A DNA stretch of 64,000 nt from Rhizophagus clarus (Eukaryota; Glomeromycota; Glomeromycetes; Glomerales; Glomeraceae), in NCBI GenBank assembly GCA_015698045.1, contig BLAL01000242.1, positions 315,001-379,000 of the forward strand. The letters are read 5' to 3'. The notes under the pieces are model-generated. The model ran no database searches, was not told where the DNA came from, and saw only the letters and a list, made by a program, of their open reading frames with translations. Position numbers and translations under genes: made by a program. This document shows, piece by piece, positions 19,294-30,910 of this stretch (its first letter is position 1; every line of letters begins with the position of its first letter).

Positions 19294-20866
19294 CAAGTAG
19301 ACATTTCAGTAGACACGTGAAGGAAATTAAAAAATTTGATTTTTTTTTAAAACGCGTGTAATGTCTTATATCATATGATTAATGCTTTGATTGGCTGCAA
19401 CGAACTCCGGATTTTGTTGTGTTGCACAAAAGGGAACAGGGCTAATATTAATTATAATTTTACAAATATTTAATTTATTAAGCTTACATATTTGTTATTA
19501 TTATTCCCTCAATACAGGATAATGACATTGGGGAACCATATAATGTCATAATTATAATTTACAAACATATTTTTATAATAATAATTTTAAAAGTCTTATA
19601 TATATCGTGATAATGGTAAATTTCTTATTTATCAAAAAATTTCGAATTTTTTCATATATGAAAGAATTTTTAAAAAAAGCCTTAATCTTTAAAATAAACT
19701 TGAGGGTAATGGAGAAATGAATGACGTTTTTTAATCCGCACTTTTTGCCGATTATTTTATAATAAAATTTGGGGAAAAGTTAAATACTTATATATATATA
19801 TATACATATATATATTCATTTCGCATTATTTTTGATCCAGTGATTGGATTTCGATAACCCTTATGTTATTTGTAGCTCTCAATATCCTTTTCAAAATAAA
19901 AAAAAGTACTTCGACATCACTAAGTTTTCAAGCCGACCGGCAACCGTTTATTGAACATGTGGTCCACTAACTGTCTATTGACGGACGCTCCGCAAGTTGG
20001 ACGTTATAATATGTACGTCCATAAACCGTCAATAACCGTCAATTTCAGGTATATGGACGTTCTTTTGACTACTGTTTAAAAATTATATTTTATATTAATC
20101 AATTAAAATAATATATTATATATAGTATATTACTAATTTTAAACTTTACTTACCTTAGGTATCGACGTAACTTAAACACCTAGACTATTCAAACTTGTAA
20201 TTTATTATGTATATGTTTTTGATTTATTTAAGTTTAAAATCATAGGTTAATACTAATAATAAATCTCCCTTCTTGAATTAAATAAGAATAATCTAAAGTA
20301 AGATAAAGCTATTTGCGCATCTAAAGGTTGTTAATGTAGTTTATTATCGGTGGCCAGTTTGGTCGATCCTTTAGAAATTCCGGTTATAGGACAGTATTGT
20401 CCAATTACTGTCCGAAAAAATAATAATTATACTGATTAATGACTTAATAGTCAATTTACAGTTATTGGACGTATATATCGTTAATTTTATGTAAAAATCT
20501 TAACATAAAATTTACAATTTTGTTCAGGGATAGTCATCGAACAGCTTGATAATTTAGTGATGGAAATTGGTCTAGTACATTATGAGATAAATGCAAAAAA
20601 CCATTTTTCAGAAAATACCATGTTGCATCCAACACGCACCTGAAAAAATGGGTTTTCTGATTATCTTGTAATGTACCAGACCAATTTTAAAGGGAGCATT
20701 AAGAGCTACTAAATAACTTAATAGTTCATCAAAATCCAATCAATGGATCACAAGATAATTTAAAATAATGCTTTTAATTTTTTGTCCCAAATTTAATTAA
20801 TAGCAGAGTGCCAATTTTAGGCAGACTAGCAATTAAGTCCAATTACAACGGGAAATTAAAATTCTA
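19294..20866. other. Intergenic, a hairpin but no gene
   Basis: AT-rich, with a (TA)n run near 19790-19815. GC-richer, repeat-like stretches with GGACGT/ACCGTCAAT words lie at 19930-20060 and 20340-20480. A clear inverted repeat is at 20563-20610 versus 20641-20687: AATTGGTCTAGTACATTATG pairs with CATTACAAG...GACCAATT-type sequence around a ~30-base loop, likely a small MITE. No coding frame. Confidence 0.5.
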
Positions 20867-20948
20867 TCAAAAGGGTCCTATACCTAACCAAAGACTCAGG
20901 ACTTTTATCAATAAGAGCTTGTTCCATTAAAAAAGTCATTTACAACAG

Positions 20949-21904
20949 CCCTATTAGGGTTGGTTCAGTTTGGACCGGTCAAAAATTGGTACTTAGTAAA
21001 TTGCCAAGTATTGAGATGATTTTTTTAAAAAAAATTATTAATAAAGTTTATTCTCAGACATTTTTTAGGGTGGGTTACTTATTGGTAATAAGTAATAAAG
21101 TTCTATCCAAAACCAGAATACTTAAAATGGACCGGTCCTAGGACCGATTGACTGACATCGGTCCCAAGCAAATCATCAAATTTTGAAATGAGTATTAAAA
21201 AAAAATTATTATTAAAAATTATTTCCAGATCGTTTTTAGGGTAAGTTACTTATTGGAGGTACGTAATCAGGATAAAATTGCCTCAAGACCGATTTTTGGT
21301 CAGTCCGGACTGAACCAACCCTAAGCCCTATAAAAGAATAATGTCTGAAAAATGTACCTAAAGTGTCTGGAAATTATTCAATATATGTGGAAATTGTCCA
21401 GAAAGTTGATCAAATTTGCTGTCTAGAATTTTTTTTCATACCCTTTATGTCTAGAATTTGTCAGAATTTAAAATTCTGAAAAATTAAACTGTACGAATTC
21501 TGTACATAAAAAATTCTGGACAAATTCTGGACACACTCTACCGGATAAATTCTAGACATAAAAATTCCAGCTGGATAAATTCCAGATATGGAAAAATTTC
21601 AGACAAATTCAAGATAATACTTCTAAAAATGGATAAATTAAAAATTAAAAAATGTAAAAAGCACAAAAGTGATATTTAAAACCTCTCTTGGCATACTAAA
21701 TAAACTTGAAGAGAAGCAAAAAATACTATCTATGATGTTAATTTAAAATGCAAATAAATGTTACTTAATAATGATTATCATGTTAACCTGATCATCCTTT
21801 ATTATGTACGACTTCATTTTCCAGACAATGAAGATGTCCAGAATTTGTATAGTTATTTTCTGGATAAATTCTGTACAAAATCTGGACAGTTTTTTTTCGT
21901 AGGG
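20949..21904. mobile_element. CCCTA-ended non-autonomous DNA element inside the pseudogene
   Basis: The ends are inverted: CCCTATAAAAGAATAATGTC on one side and, reversed, CCCTACGAAAAAAAACTGTC on the other. The interior is rich in ATTCTGGACAAA-type subterminal words and lacks a transposase. It interrupts the pseudogene at 20867-22232, with flanks GTG and CTG possibly being a decayed 3-bp duplication. It is itself split by the hAT-type MITE at 20955-21323. Its ends resemble those of the element at 55714-57378, so both may belong to one family with 3-bp target duplications. Confidence 0.65.
20955..21323. mobile_element. hAT-type MITE, 369 bp, 8-bp target duplication
   Basis: The terminal inverted repeats start TAGGGTTGGTTCAG (20955-20968) and end CTGAACCAACCCTA (21310-21323). 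They continue imperfectly inward through GGACCGGTCAAAAAT/ATTTTTGGTCAGTCC. The exact 8-bp duplication AGCCCTAT lies at 20947-20954 and 21324-21331. Eight-base duplications and TAGGG ends are the hAT signature. No coding capacity. Confidence 0.88.
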
Positions 21905-22232
21905 CACGTAGTAATATTCGTAATTTGTGGTATGTTAAAATTTGAGAGATCTGGCCAATGGTATCAGAGTCATAAATATTGTTTAAATAATTTGCTAAAT
22001 GCAAAGCTTCATTTTTTGAGTCTGTTAAACGATTCCAAATTTTATTCATTAGTGAATCAACATCAATCCTGTCACGTAGATTATCTGTTTACAATAATAG
22101 ACTTTGCTTGAAAAATTCTTTTTCAGTAAATCTTTTAGAAATTGTTCTGTCCCTTACTTTATTTGCAAGTTATTGTACTTATTCGTTTGAGCATAAATTA
22201 TTAAAATTTATTTGATTTGAGAGATTGCTCAT

Positions 22233-23762
22233 ATCTTTTAGTATTTTTTTTTTTGATATATATTTTTTTTTTAAATATATTTTTTTTTTTTTAGTAATTT
22301 TTTTTTTAAGCTTTTTTTGATGTTTTTTTAACGTATTTTTTTCTAAACGGTTTAATAGTTCAAAAGGCGTATTTATAGATTCACCCCATCATATGGTAAT
22401 GCATTTACATCTGATCATATGTAAAATTATGTTAAAATTATAAGACAAAAGTGGTTAATTACCATATGTATAGTACGTAACAAAATATAAATATTTCAGT
22501 TCATTTTACAATATAATATTCTTCCTTTTTCATACTAATTGTTTGAATTTTCCATAAAAGTCACAATTAAGTGGCTAATAATAATTACGTATAATGACGT
22601 GCCTAGAACTTACACTTCATTGATTCTTAAATAGCGTATTTTATTATTAGGTATACAGTAATTACATGTTTCACGTGTAATAAATTTGATTTTTAATAAC
22701 CATATGTATAATGGTTAGTACTTTAGATAAAGTTCCTTATTTTTTTTTTTTTTCTCCTTAAACTAAATTTAAATAAGAAAATTCTGTCTTGATTGTTCCT
22801 GTCTTGATTGTCAAATAAAGTTTCTCCAGATTCTCAAATTAAGATCCTTTCATAAAACATTGATAATTTTTCTATTATAGGTAGATATCATCTATCATAT
22901 GATATGCATTAATTATAGAAATTATTCATTGCTTGAAATGGCATTGCTTTGTCCTTTAAGTTGCAAACTTGTTTAGTCCAATTAAAATTTCTCGGTACAA
23001 TGTAACGTATTTTATATGTTTGATCAACACCCAACAGAAGAAAATTTACTAATTTAGGTATAACCAACCATGCTAGAACATTAAACCAATTTAGGTATGA
23101 AAAATTAAATTGGATTAGATATAGGTCATAGATGATTGGTTCATTTGATAAAATCTTATCATCACATGATCATTGCAATGCCGGACTGACAATGAGAAAT
23201 TAATTTTTTGGTAGAAGAATTTATATTAAACTATCACAAGCTTTTCAATTACTTACTGTTAAAAATAATTTTAAAAAATCTGATAAAAAATTTTTAAAAT
23301 AAAATGTATATTTTACGCTTTATTGTAGATATCCAAACATCTAATCATTTAAGTCGTTTTAAAAGGTTAATTGAGATGTCCTGATAAACTGAAAATTATC
23401 AATATGACGCTCACACACTTAAAAGAGCTTAAAAGTTTATTCCAACAGGAATCAACCTTAAACTAATTTGATATTCATCACGTTCACTTTCTAATTTATT
23501 ATTAGGTACAAACAATGAAATGATCTACAGTACTGTACAGTACATCTAAATTAGTTGAACAAAAGGATGTTATTGACTGGGTTTAAAAGAAATGCACGTA
23601 TGACATATCTTAAACCGTAAATACTGTAATGTATTCCGTTTATGGTGATTATTATACCATAATATAATTCTGGCTGGAATTATCGATTTCGACCGGCATT
23701 ATAAATCACGTGGCTCATATCCTCATTAAAAAGCAGATCAGAAAATATATTTATTATTTTTT
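22233..23762. other. Intergenic, no gene seen
   Basis: Begins with long T runs (22245-22335) just upstream of the pseudogene start. TATAAAT on the minus strand (22377-22371) could have been its promoter. The remainder is AT-rich, and the repeated words CATATGGTAAT/CATATGTATAATGG near 22390-22720 are the only pattern. Confidence 0.45.
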
Positions 23763-23779
23763 ATCAATTCAAATCATAA

Positions 23780-24759
23780 AAACACTCATCTATGGCTTTG
23801 CCCAATCGCTCTCTCTAACTTTAAATCAATCCTCAAATCATTCACGATTGAATTAATTGCCACAATTCGTAGCCAATGTGACACTCTCACGATGGATATA
23901 TCAGACACTATTCGAAGAAATCCTATTTTCTCATGGTGCTTTAAACCCACCAATGCTTCTCTCCCTACATCAACGGATCACCCATTTTACATCACCTGCA
24001 AAGACGCGGCTTCACTAACATCTTTACAAAATTTTTCAGTGCCGTGTTACGTGGCCAAAGCCGAAAATTATTACTATCCACATTCTGTAAATTATCATTG
24101 TTAATCAAACTACACATCTGGAAATCACGTAACCAACTATTCAAATTATGGAAACTCCGACACAAAGTGTCACGCAAATTACTCAAACCCTCGCCGAGTC
24201 CCGTACGAAAGAAAACAGCCACTTCACGAAAAAGAAACAGATCTACAGCTCACACCACCTCAGATATTAACACAACAATAAGTACATCCGTAACAATAAA
24301 CACTTCAATGATCGTTCAGCTCACTTCATGCACTGTTCTCACCTGTACAACGAGTTACATCATATTCTAATTATGGATGCATATCAAGACAAAAAACGTC
24401 AATTGGACGCCCGAACGGCGTTTATTATTTCTACCTCTTCTAATTTTCTTCACAGTGGACCGTGGTTTAACCATCTTGTAAATAGAGAATCTTATTTATT
24501 TTTTAGTTTAGACGCGTTACTTTTCTTAGGGTCTCCTCTTAGTTCTTCTATTTTTTCCCTTTAATCGTGGTTCGTACAAAAGTCTCCTATATAGGAACTT
24601 TTCTTTTTTTCACATTATCGGGATCAGAGCCTGGTTAAAATTTAATTGGGTTAGGTTATTATAGAATTAAACTAAATATAGATTTTTCTTTTTTCTTTAT
24701 TTTTTTATATATGTAATAATAACAACTTGACCTCTCGTCTAAATAAATAAATAAATAAA
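23780..24759 (+). mobile_element. 5'-truncated LINE, 980 bp
   Basis: Bounded by an exact 17-bp duplication, ATCAATTCAAATCATAA, at 23763-23779 and 24760-24776. It ends with an (AAAT)n tail, AAATAAATAAATAAATAAAA. The interior is less AT-rich than its surroundings and contains open frames, such as 'SWCFKPTNASLPTSTDHPF' near 23930. After a frame change it reads 'LHIWKSRNQLFKLWK' near 24110-24155. The latter has the W..R...W pattern often seen in the C-terminal part of LINE ORF2, but I cannot place the domain firmly. Target duplication, tail and truncation together make a LINE insertion secure. Confidence 0.85.
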
Positions 24760-24776
24760 ATCAATTCAAATCATAA

Positions 24777-26332
24777 TTATCAAAATTTTTTAGCACCCAT
24801 TTCTCTGTCTTATTTTTATTATTACTCATGTTTTCGAATCAGAGCTATTCGATAACGACTAAAACTTCTAAAACTTCTGGAAAATTTTTGGAAGTGTTAA
24901 CGATCATGAAAGTTTCAGAAACGTCTACGAAAGAATTCACATAAAATTCAAACATTCATAACTGTCTTTTAGTCACCCAATAAGTTTGTTTGTGTGCTTA
25001 GGCTATAATAAGAGTTACTTTGGAAGTGTTTCTAGATAACCAACACTTATGGTATTCAAACTACACATTTTGTAATTTTCTTGCTAAAATTCTTGTAAAA
25101 AAAAGATACTTTCAAGTGAGCAATAAGCACTTTCAGTAAGTTTTAGATTTATAATTTCCTCCATCATGTTTTAATGTTAATTTTATCCATTCTTCTCAAT
25201 ATTGTCATAACATAATGGATCAACTTTCAATATTGCAATGGTTATACAATTTCCATTTATATCTTAATATTATTGTATGGTATCCATTCAAATACCATTG
25301 TCATTTATTTCATTCCCATTTGTCCAATTTACAAATTTTTTTGAATAATCACTTTCCCATTGTCTAAGTTTTAGAGATTTTTCCATAAAAAAAATCCATT
25401 AAATTTTAAAATTTTCGAATCAAAGATAATACCTCAATCCCAATATGATACAATCCCAATATGATAAAATTAAATCTGGTTAACAATTTTTTTGGCGTCA
25501 TGGCATATTGCCGCATTATGAAAATTCTTATCACTTTTACTAAAAGGATAAAAGTTACCAAAAAATATCAAACTATATTTTATATTAAACGTGACAATGA
25601 CACAAATATAGATTAATTAAATTGTGAGATGCCCTGAATCAAATATTATTTGTGTAATTTGACCGAAGCTTTAGCTGAAAGACCAGCCTAATATTTCATA
25701 CATGCTATGCGTACTCCACCAATTTTCTGTGTTGCGTTCAATTAATTTTAATAATGATATTCGCTCTGGAAATCCCTGCGTTACCAAATTTTATTTACAC
25801 ATTCGTCTTTCTGTCAACAGTATAACAAGCTAATTCTTAAAGAATTCGAACTACTTGTCACCCGATCCACCCAACCGTGTAAATATCTATTTTAACTATA
25901 AGATATGGCCAAAATAGAGTTAAGCAAATTAATTATTAGTAACTTTAATAAAAAATTAAATATGAATAAAAAAAAAATATTATTAACGGGCTGATGTCAT
26001 TGGAATTTAGACTGTCATAGGCTCATAGGCTAATCATTATTTAATAACCAATCAAAGGTGACATCAAATGTATGACTTTGTCAATTCAATTTGACACATA
26101 TGGGTCTGGAGCAAATTACCCGTATATTGGCGACTAAAAAAACTGACCAGCACTATTCTTTGTCAGCGCAGAACAAAATTATGAACGATTCCTGATTTCT
26201 TGATTCAATCCGAGTCTCAGTTCTGGATAGGATGAATGAATCTCCGTGTTAAAGGACCAGACTGATTGCAGGATTAGGACTGATCATTCTAATAGAACAG
26301 ATTAAATTTTATTATAATTATTTATTTGTCAC
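24777..26332. other. Intergenic, no gene seen
   Basis: AT-rich; a short duplicated word, TCCCAATATGATA, occurs at about 25438-25463. No supported coding frame, RNA gene or element end. Confidence 0.45.
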
Positions 26333-26334
26333 TA

Positions 26335-26731
26335 TATGGGGACCCCCCAGCAAAAAGGGGCTTTGGCCGATCACGTGATTTCAAGAAACCGCAGTTTTGA
26401 TTATGTAATCAATTTTGCAAATCATTATTTATTTTAAAAAAAACACTTTTTATTACCGTATTTTAACAATTAAGGTAAAATTTTGCAATGAATTCATTAA
26501 AAGCAATGGCTTTTTTCTAGCTAGCACATTTATATCATTCTTTAAATGCTATAAAATAAAAATGCAAACAATAAAAATCTTAAATATTACATTTAATTAT
26601 TAATATATTATATACAAAAAAATATATTTTTTAAAAGATTATATGAATAGATATTAAATAAATATAAAATCTCAAAATTACATGATCGGTTTGAACTCTG
26701 AACCCCCCCTTTTGCTAGGGGGGTCCCCATA
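26335..26731. mobile_element. Tc1/mariner-type MITE, 397 bp, TA duplication
   Basis: Terminal inverted repeats TATGGGGACCCCCC (26335-26348) and GGGGGGTCCCCATA (26718-26731) extend inward as AGCAAAAAGGGG and CCCCTTTTGCT. The element is flanked by TA at 26333-26334 and 26732-26733. The very GC-rich ends contrast with an AT-rich core. No coding capacity. A TA target suggests mobilisation by a Tc1/mariner-type transposase, although its ends differ from those of the transposon at 58235. Confidence 0.8.
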
Positions 26732-26733
26732 TA

Positions 26734-28182
26734 TTAATAGCTTCAGTCATTCAAAATTATTTCGGCTAGTCCGGCCAGAATTAAAGCTAGTACTGTCCAA
26801 AATTTTATAATTCCGGATGAAATTACATAATTCTGGTCAAATACGAAATCCGAAACTATGCGACTGAAATGCCGAAATTGTAATTGACATAATTTCAGCA
26901 AAAATTAATATTATAAAATTTCAATTTCATGTTACACAACATTAGAGTTTGAATCGGATGACTTTTAAATTCGGTTTCACCCGTTTTTTGACGATTCGAA
27001 TTTATACTGCAAAAGCCGGTTTGCGTTTAAAGCGGGTGCATCCGGGTGCCCAACCACTGCCCAACCCGGTTTGGTATCTCGACTTTATAGTGCCGGCCCG
27101 AATTATGAAATTATAAGTCACATGATACGATGTAAAAGTTTAGTCACCAGGTATAAAGTTATGTAACGCAAAATTTTTATTAGATAATTGTGCTACACAA
27201 ATTCAGAAAATATGTTACACAAATTTTGTAATTCTGGCCAGAATTATAAACATGACCAGATTTATAAACATGACCAGATTTATACGGATCCCGTTTAATT
27301 CTGGCCAAAATTAACCATATATAAACCGAATGCAAATTGGTTTCAATCGGGTCTGGCAAACCTGGTTTAAAACGGATAGAACCGGTTGCACCCGTACTAA
27401 ATTCGGTTTTCGAAAATGGAAGCGGCTCCAAACTCTACAACCGTGTTATCAAAAATCGATTTTTGTGGAACTAAATCGCTAAAATGTGTATGATCGACAT
27501 ACCCGTTTTAGCGTAACGTGTTTTATTATTAAAAATTTAGTACTTGAATTTTATTTTAATTTTAAATTTCGGTCGGAATTACACATAAATTCTGGAATTT
27601 CTGAAGTTCAGCTTTTGAAATCATTTCGGATTCGGATTCGAGCCCACCTTTATTGTAATTTATAAAAATCTTAAATTTAACATGCTAAAGAAAAGAGGTT
27701 TTTTTTTTAAAAAAACAATGTTTATACAAATTTTTTTTTATAAGACCACATTCCTGATCGCGGTCCTATAGGACCGACTGGTCTCGGATTGCGGACCGAG
27801 TCAAGACGGACCAGACCGGACCATTATCTAAGGCAGATTTTTTTTTTATCCAAAAAAATTATTTTGATCATCAAACTATATATAACATTTTTTGCACTAT
27901 TTAGTAGAATAATTACATTCTGGTGTTACTTTAATCGAATTAATAAGTCAACTATTACATTCTTCGGATGTTAACATTAGAATTCCAAGCGGCTTTCGGC
28001 GTTTGTGGCTCATGGCCGAAATATCTACGCCAATGGAGCGAATCTCTACACCAAATGATTCATGAAAGGATATTCACATTTATCATTACTAAATAATACG
28101 CTTTTTTCATGCAAATTTGGTTAAGAAAAGTACGGTGTAGAAAATATAGGTTACAAATAACTAATGAAAGAGAAAGAAAAAT
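26734..28182. other. Intergenic, old repeats
   Basis: Patches rich in CGGCC/AATTCTGG and ACCGGT words (26760-27120, 27230-27430, 27750-27830) look like decayed repeats. The direct duplicate TAAACATGACCAGATTTATA lies at 27247-27285. Open frames here are only repeat translations. Confidence 0.45.
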
Positions 28183-28191
28183 ATATATAAA
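28183..28191 (+). promoter_or_regulatory. TATA box of the 28254 gene
   Basis: TATATAAAG lies about 65 bases before the ATG, matching the position of TATATAAAC before the paralogue at 46109. Confidence 0.5.
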
Positions 28192-28253
28192 GTGCAAGAC
28201 GAGACAATTAACAAAAAAATTTTATTGTAAAAAAAAAAATCGACAAAAAAAAC

Positions 28254-28697
28254 ATGAGCAATTACTTAGATCAGATTGATTGCAAAGATCTATGCTCATC
28301 TCCTAAAGTAAACGAACAAGTACAAAAGCTTGTAAATAAAGCACGGGATGGAGCAATTTCTCAACAATTAACCGGAAAAGAATTGCTTAAAATTTGCTTA
28401 CGATCAGATACTAAACAACGTGACATAGTTGATATCGATATTGATTCGGCAGCAAATGAAATTTGGAACTCCCGTTTAACAACCTCACAAAAGGAAATGT
28501 TTACAAGCCTTGCGGAAAACATAAACAAAATCAGAAATGAGATTAATATCGAATTGATCGCTCGAATAAATACGCCACAAACTACAAAAACAGCAATCGT
28601 AAATGATTTTTATAATGGAACAAGCTTTCTTGGTGACACAAGCATCGAATCTTCGGTTTTACCTTTGGGTTGGATTTATGGTGGGCCCTTTCAATAA
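28254..28697 (+). CDS. Small lineage-specific protein, 'LPLGWIYGGPFQ' family member 1
   Basis: A single-exon frame of 147 codons, not recognised as a named family. It is clearly paralogous to 46109-46528 and to the pseudogene at 20867-22232. Shared blocks are 'QRDIVDIDIDSAANEIW', 'LTTSQKEMFTSLAENINKIR', 'ARINTPQ', 'DFYNGTSF' and the C-terminus 'LPLGWIYGGPFQ'. The W-[LIRT]-x-QK-x(4)-LA core resembles the second helix of an HMG box, and Rhizophagus has many HMG-like proteins, but the box is incomplete and that link is weak inference. There is no signal peptide or membrane segment. An A-rich leader precedes the ATG. Conservation of the C-terminal motif between paralogues is good evidence that this is a real protein. 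Confidence 0.8.
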   Translation: MSNYLDQIDCKDLCSSPKVNEQVQKLVNKARDGAISQQLTGKELLKICLRSDTKQRDIVDIDIDSAANEIWNSRLTTSQKEMFTSLAENINKIRNEINIELIARINTPQTTKTAIVNDFYNGTSFLGDTSIESSVLPLGWIYGGPFQ

Positions 28698-30659
28698 AAT
28701 TTCGCTTCCCTGATGCAATTATACAATTTTAAGATATTAAAAAATTAAGCTTTTTTTATAAGATTAAAATTTAACTTCTATTTAATTCTTTATTATAACA
28801 AATTTTATTCCTTTTTATTACAGCACATATACGGATAATTTTATAAAAATTCGACAATTTTTAAATTTCGAAATTTCTCTCTTTCATAAATTTTTCTCAT
28901 ATTTATTTTGGGATATGATTATCCTTTGATGTTGCTCTTGATTTTCATATTATTTATCTTGTTGTTTTTAATCTTCGTGTTTTTAGCTATATTTCAAGTA
29001 TTTTCGTTACAAAATTTTTAAGCAAATTTAGAGAGATTGTTTACTTTTTTTTTTTCTAATAAAGATAATAAATTTCATATAGCAATAATTCTATTAACAA
29101 TATTTTCTCATTTGTTGCTTAAAATGACGATTATCATGATAAAGTATACAAAAAAGGCGGCAAATTATGTGACCCTTTTTTGGTTGGGATAAACACACTG
29201 TAACTTAAAATACCATAATGAATGTTTTACCTTTCTTACCTTTTTAATAACGTTAAATGAATCTTTCTTCATGGAAATACTAAATATACCACAAAAATTA
29301 TCCTAAAAAAAAGATTATGAAAGATACAAATTACGGAATTATTCAAAATTTTAGGATTGTTCCGTTGAAAGGATGACTATCAATTATAATGTGATTAATA
29401 AAAACGCTCATTTTACAAGTCAAAATGGGGACAAATGTATGATAATTTGGACGAAGAAACATTTTATTTATCAGTTACAATTTATTTAAGATTTAATGAT
29501 AAAATATTTGAGTATCTATGATAAATCGTTAACTGTACGTTGATTAAAATCTTTGAAATTAATTATTTTACAATTAGGTGAAAAAAAATATTGAGAGAGT
29601 GATTCGTTTAGACTTCCTTTTTTTTTAATGTGGTTTTGGAGGCATGTATATATATGCTTTTTTTTTTTACTAGAAAATATATCGACAATCTTTGTATTTT
29701 TTTTTTTAAAGGAATTAAAACTCCGCTACTACTAATTTGTGTTACTGTAAACTTACGTGTACATATCATTGCCATATACTGAGTCTCTTGATCAACTAAT
29801 TTAGCAAATCGAACCCCCCTTTTTAATTTATTAGATTTATTAGGCAAACAAATGATCCACATTCTATAATTGCATATGAAATTAATTTAGGACAGATTTC
29901 TTATAGAATGTCGGCCGATGAATGATATTTCGTTACAATAATCAGATATTAGATGACAAAATTTATCAAACTAGATATCTAAAAATATTTTTTTTTTATT
30001 TTCTTGTATTCCTAAATAATAAAGTTATTCAAGTACAAATTTGGATTTTAAATAAAAATGTTGAATCATTTAACAATAATATTATTGTATATGTCAGCAT
30101 CATTTTATTATAGGGCGAAAAAGGTTCAGTTGCTTACGTCAAGCATAACCAATAACATTTACTTGTTATAATTGCGACAATCCAAAAATCTTGTCAAATT
30201 TATAGTACAGATTTGGAATAAAGTTAATAGAATTTGAAGGTTTATTCAGTCGGAATTGTACCGCCCTCCGTATTTTTTTTGCAGCTGTTACAAAAAAAAA
30301 AATTTTTTTTTTTGTGGCTGTAATTTATCTGATGCTGACCGACAGCACTATCATAGCAAGCACGTGATCAGTTCAAATAAACTTACGTTGTGTTGCTGCG
30401 TCATACTTTAAATACGAATTTCAGTAAAATATTTTCGATTGACAAAATTATTTCTTCACATTCCTACGATAATGCACTGAATTTTTTTTTTTTTAATAAA
30501 TATAAATTATCATAAAAAAAAAAAAATATCAACGATAATATTAATATAGTATTTTGCAAAACCTGTATTACTGGTGGCACAATAATAATATTGTCTAAAA
30601 CATTGGTTGGCATAATACTATTCGCCCCTTCAAAATAGCTAAGGAGACATACTATATAA
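28698..30659. other. Intergenic, no gene seen
   Basis: AT-rich with several homopolymer T runs. A minus-strand frame of 84 codons at 29608-29862 begins 'MWIICLPNKSNKLKRGVRF' but degenerates into Lys/Ser runs from poly(T); I do not count it as a gene. Confidence 0.45.
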
Positions 30660-30776
30660 GGATCTTATGGAAGCATAGAGACGCCACTCGTAGTACAAAA
30701 TCGTGCCAAGAAATCCGTTGGTCGCGATATTCCTCTCTTTGCCAAGAAAGAAGAAGCTGCCCATTCAGGCTATAAG
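30660..30776 (+). CDS. Exon-like coding fragment, unidentified
   Basis: A 38-codon open stretch reads 'GSYGSIETPLVVQ', then 'RAKKSVGRDIPLFAKKEE' and ends '..HSGYKV' before a TGA. Base composition is much less AT-rich than the flanks and codon use looks like real coding sequence. It has no start codon and is preceded by a stop. A second GC-richer open stretch (30826-30910, 'SHGQRDAIEQFFERSP') follows in another frame. These may be exons or remnants of a host gene. I do not recognise the protein. Confidence 0.3.
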
Positions 30777-30910
30777 GTTTGAATATAATCGTAATAGGAT
30801 TGAAGTATTCTTTGTCAAAGTTGTCATGTCTCACGGGCAAAGAGATGCAATCGAGCAGTTCTTCGAACGATCACCAAAAGTACCCCCTTTGATTTTAGAT
30901 CTGCAGGAGG

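Larger units (their letters stand above)
20867..22232 (-). pseudogene. Third member of the small 'LPLG..Y.GPFQ' gene family, dead and interrupted
   Basis: On the minus strand from the ATG at 22232, the reading 'MSNLSNQINFNNLCSNE' matches the start of the gene at 28254. It continues 'LANKVRDRTISKRF', 'RDRIDVDSLMNKIWNRLT' and 'LANYLNNIYDSDTIGQIS', collinear with both intact paralogues. Three in-frame TAA codons interrupt the first 50 codons, and the frame shifts near 21935. At 21904 the homology breaks off at an inserted element. It resumes on the other side (below 20949) with 'VVNDFFNGTS', decayed codons and 'LGIGPF' before a TGA at 20869-20867, matching the family's C-terminus. A host pseudogene split by a nested transposon. 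Confidence 0.88.

Noticed and set aside
21758-22111. Plus-strand frame of 117 codons
   Set aside because: It lies opposite the pseudogene and inside an element end; the minus strand explains the sequence.
27180-27431. Minus-strand frame with 'YKSGHVYKSGHVYNSG'
   Set aside because: It comes from a short direct duplication in a decayed repeat.
29608-29862. Minus-strand frame beginning 'MWIICLPNK'
   Set aside because: The second half is poly(T)-derived Lys/Ser; no homologue recognised.
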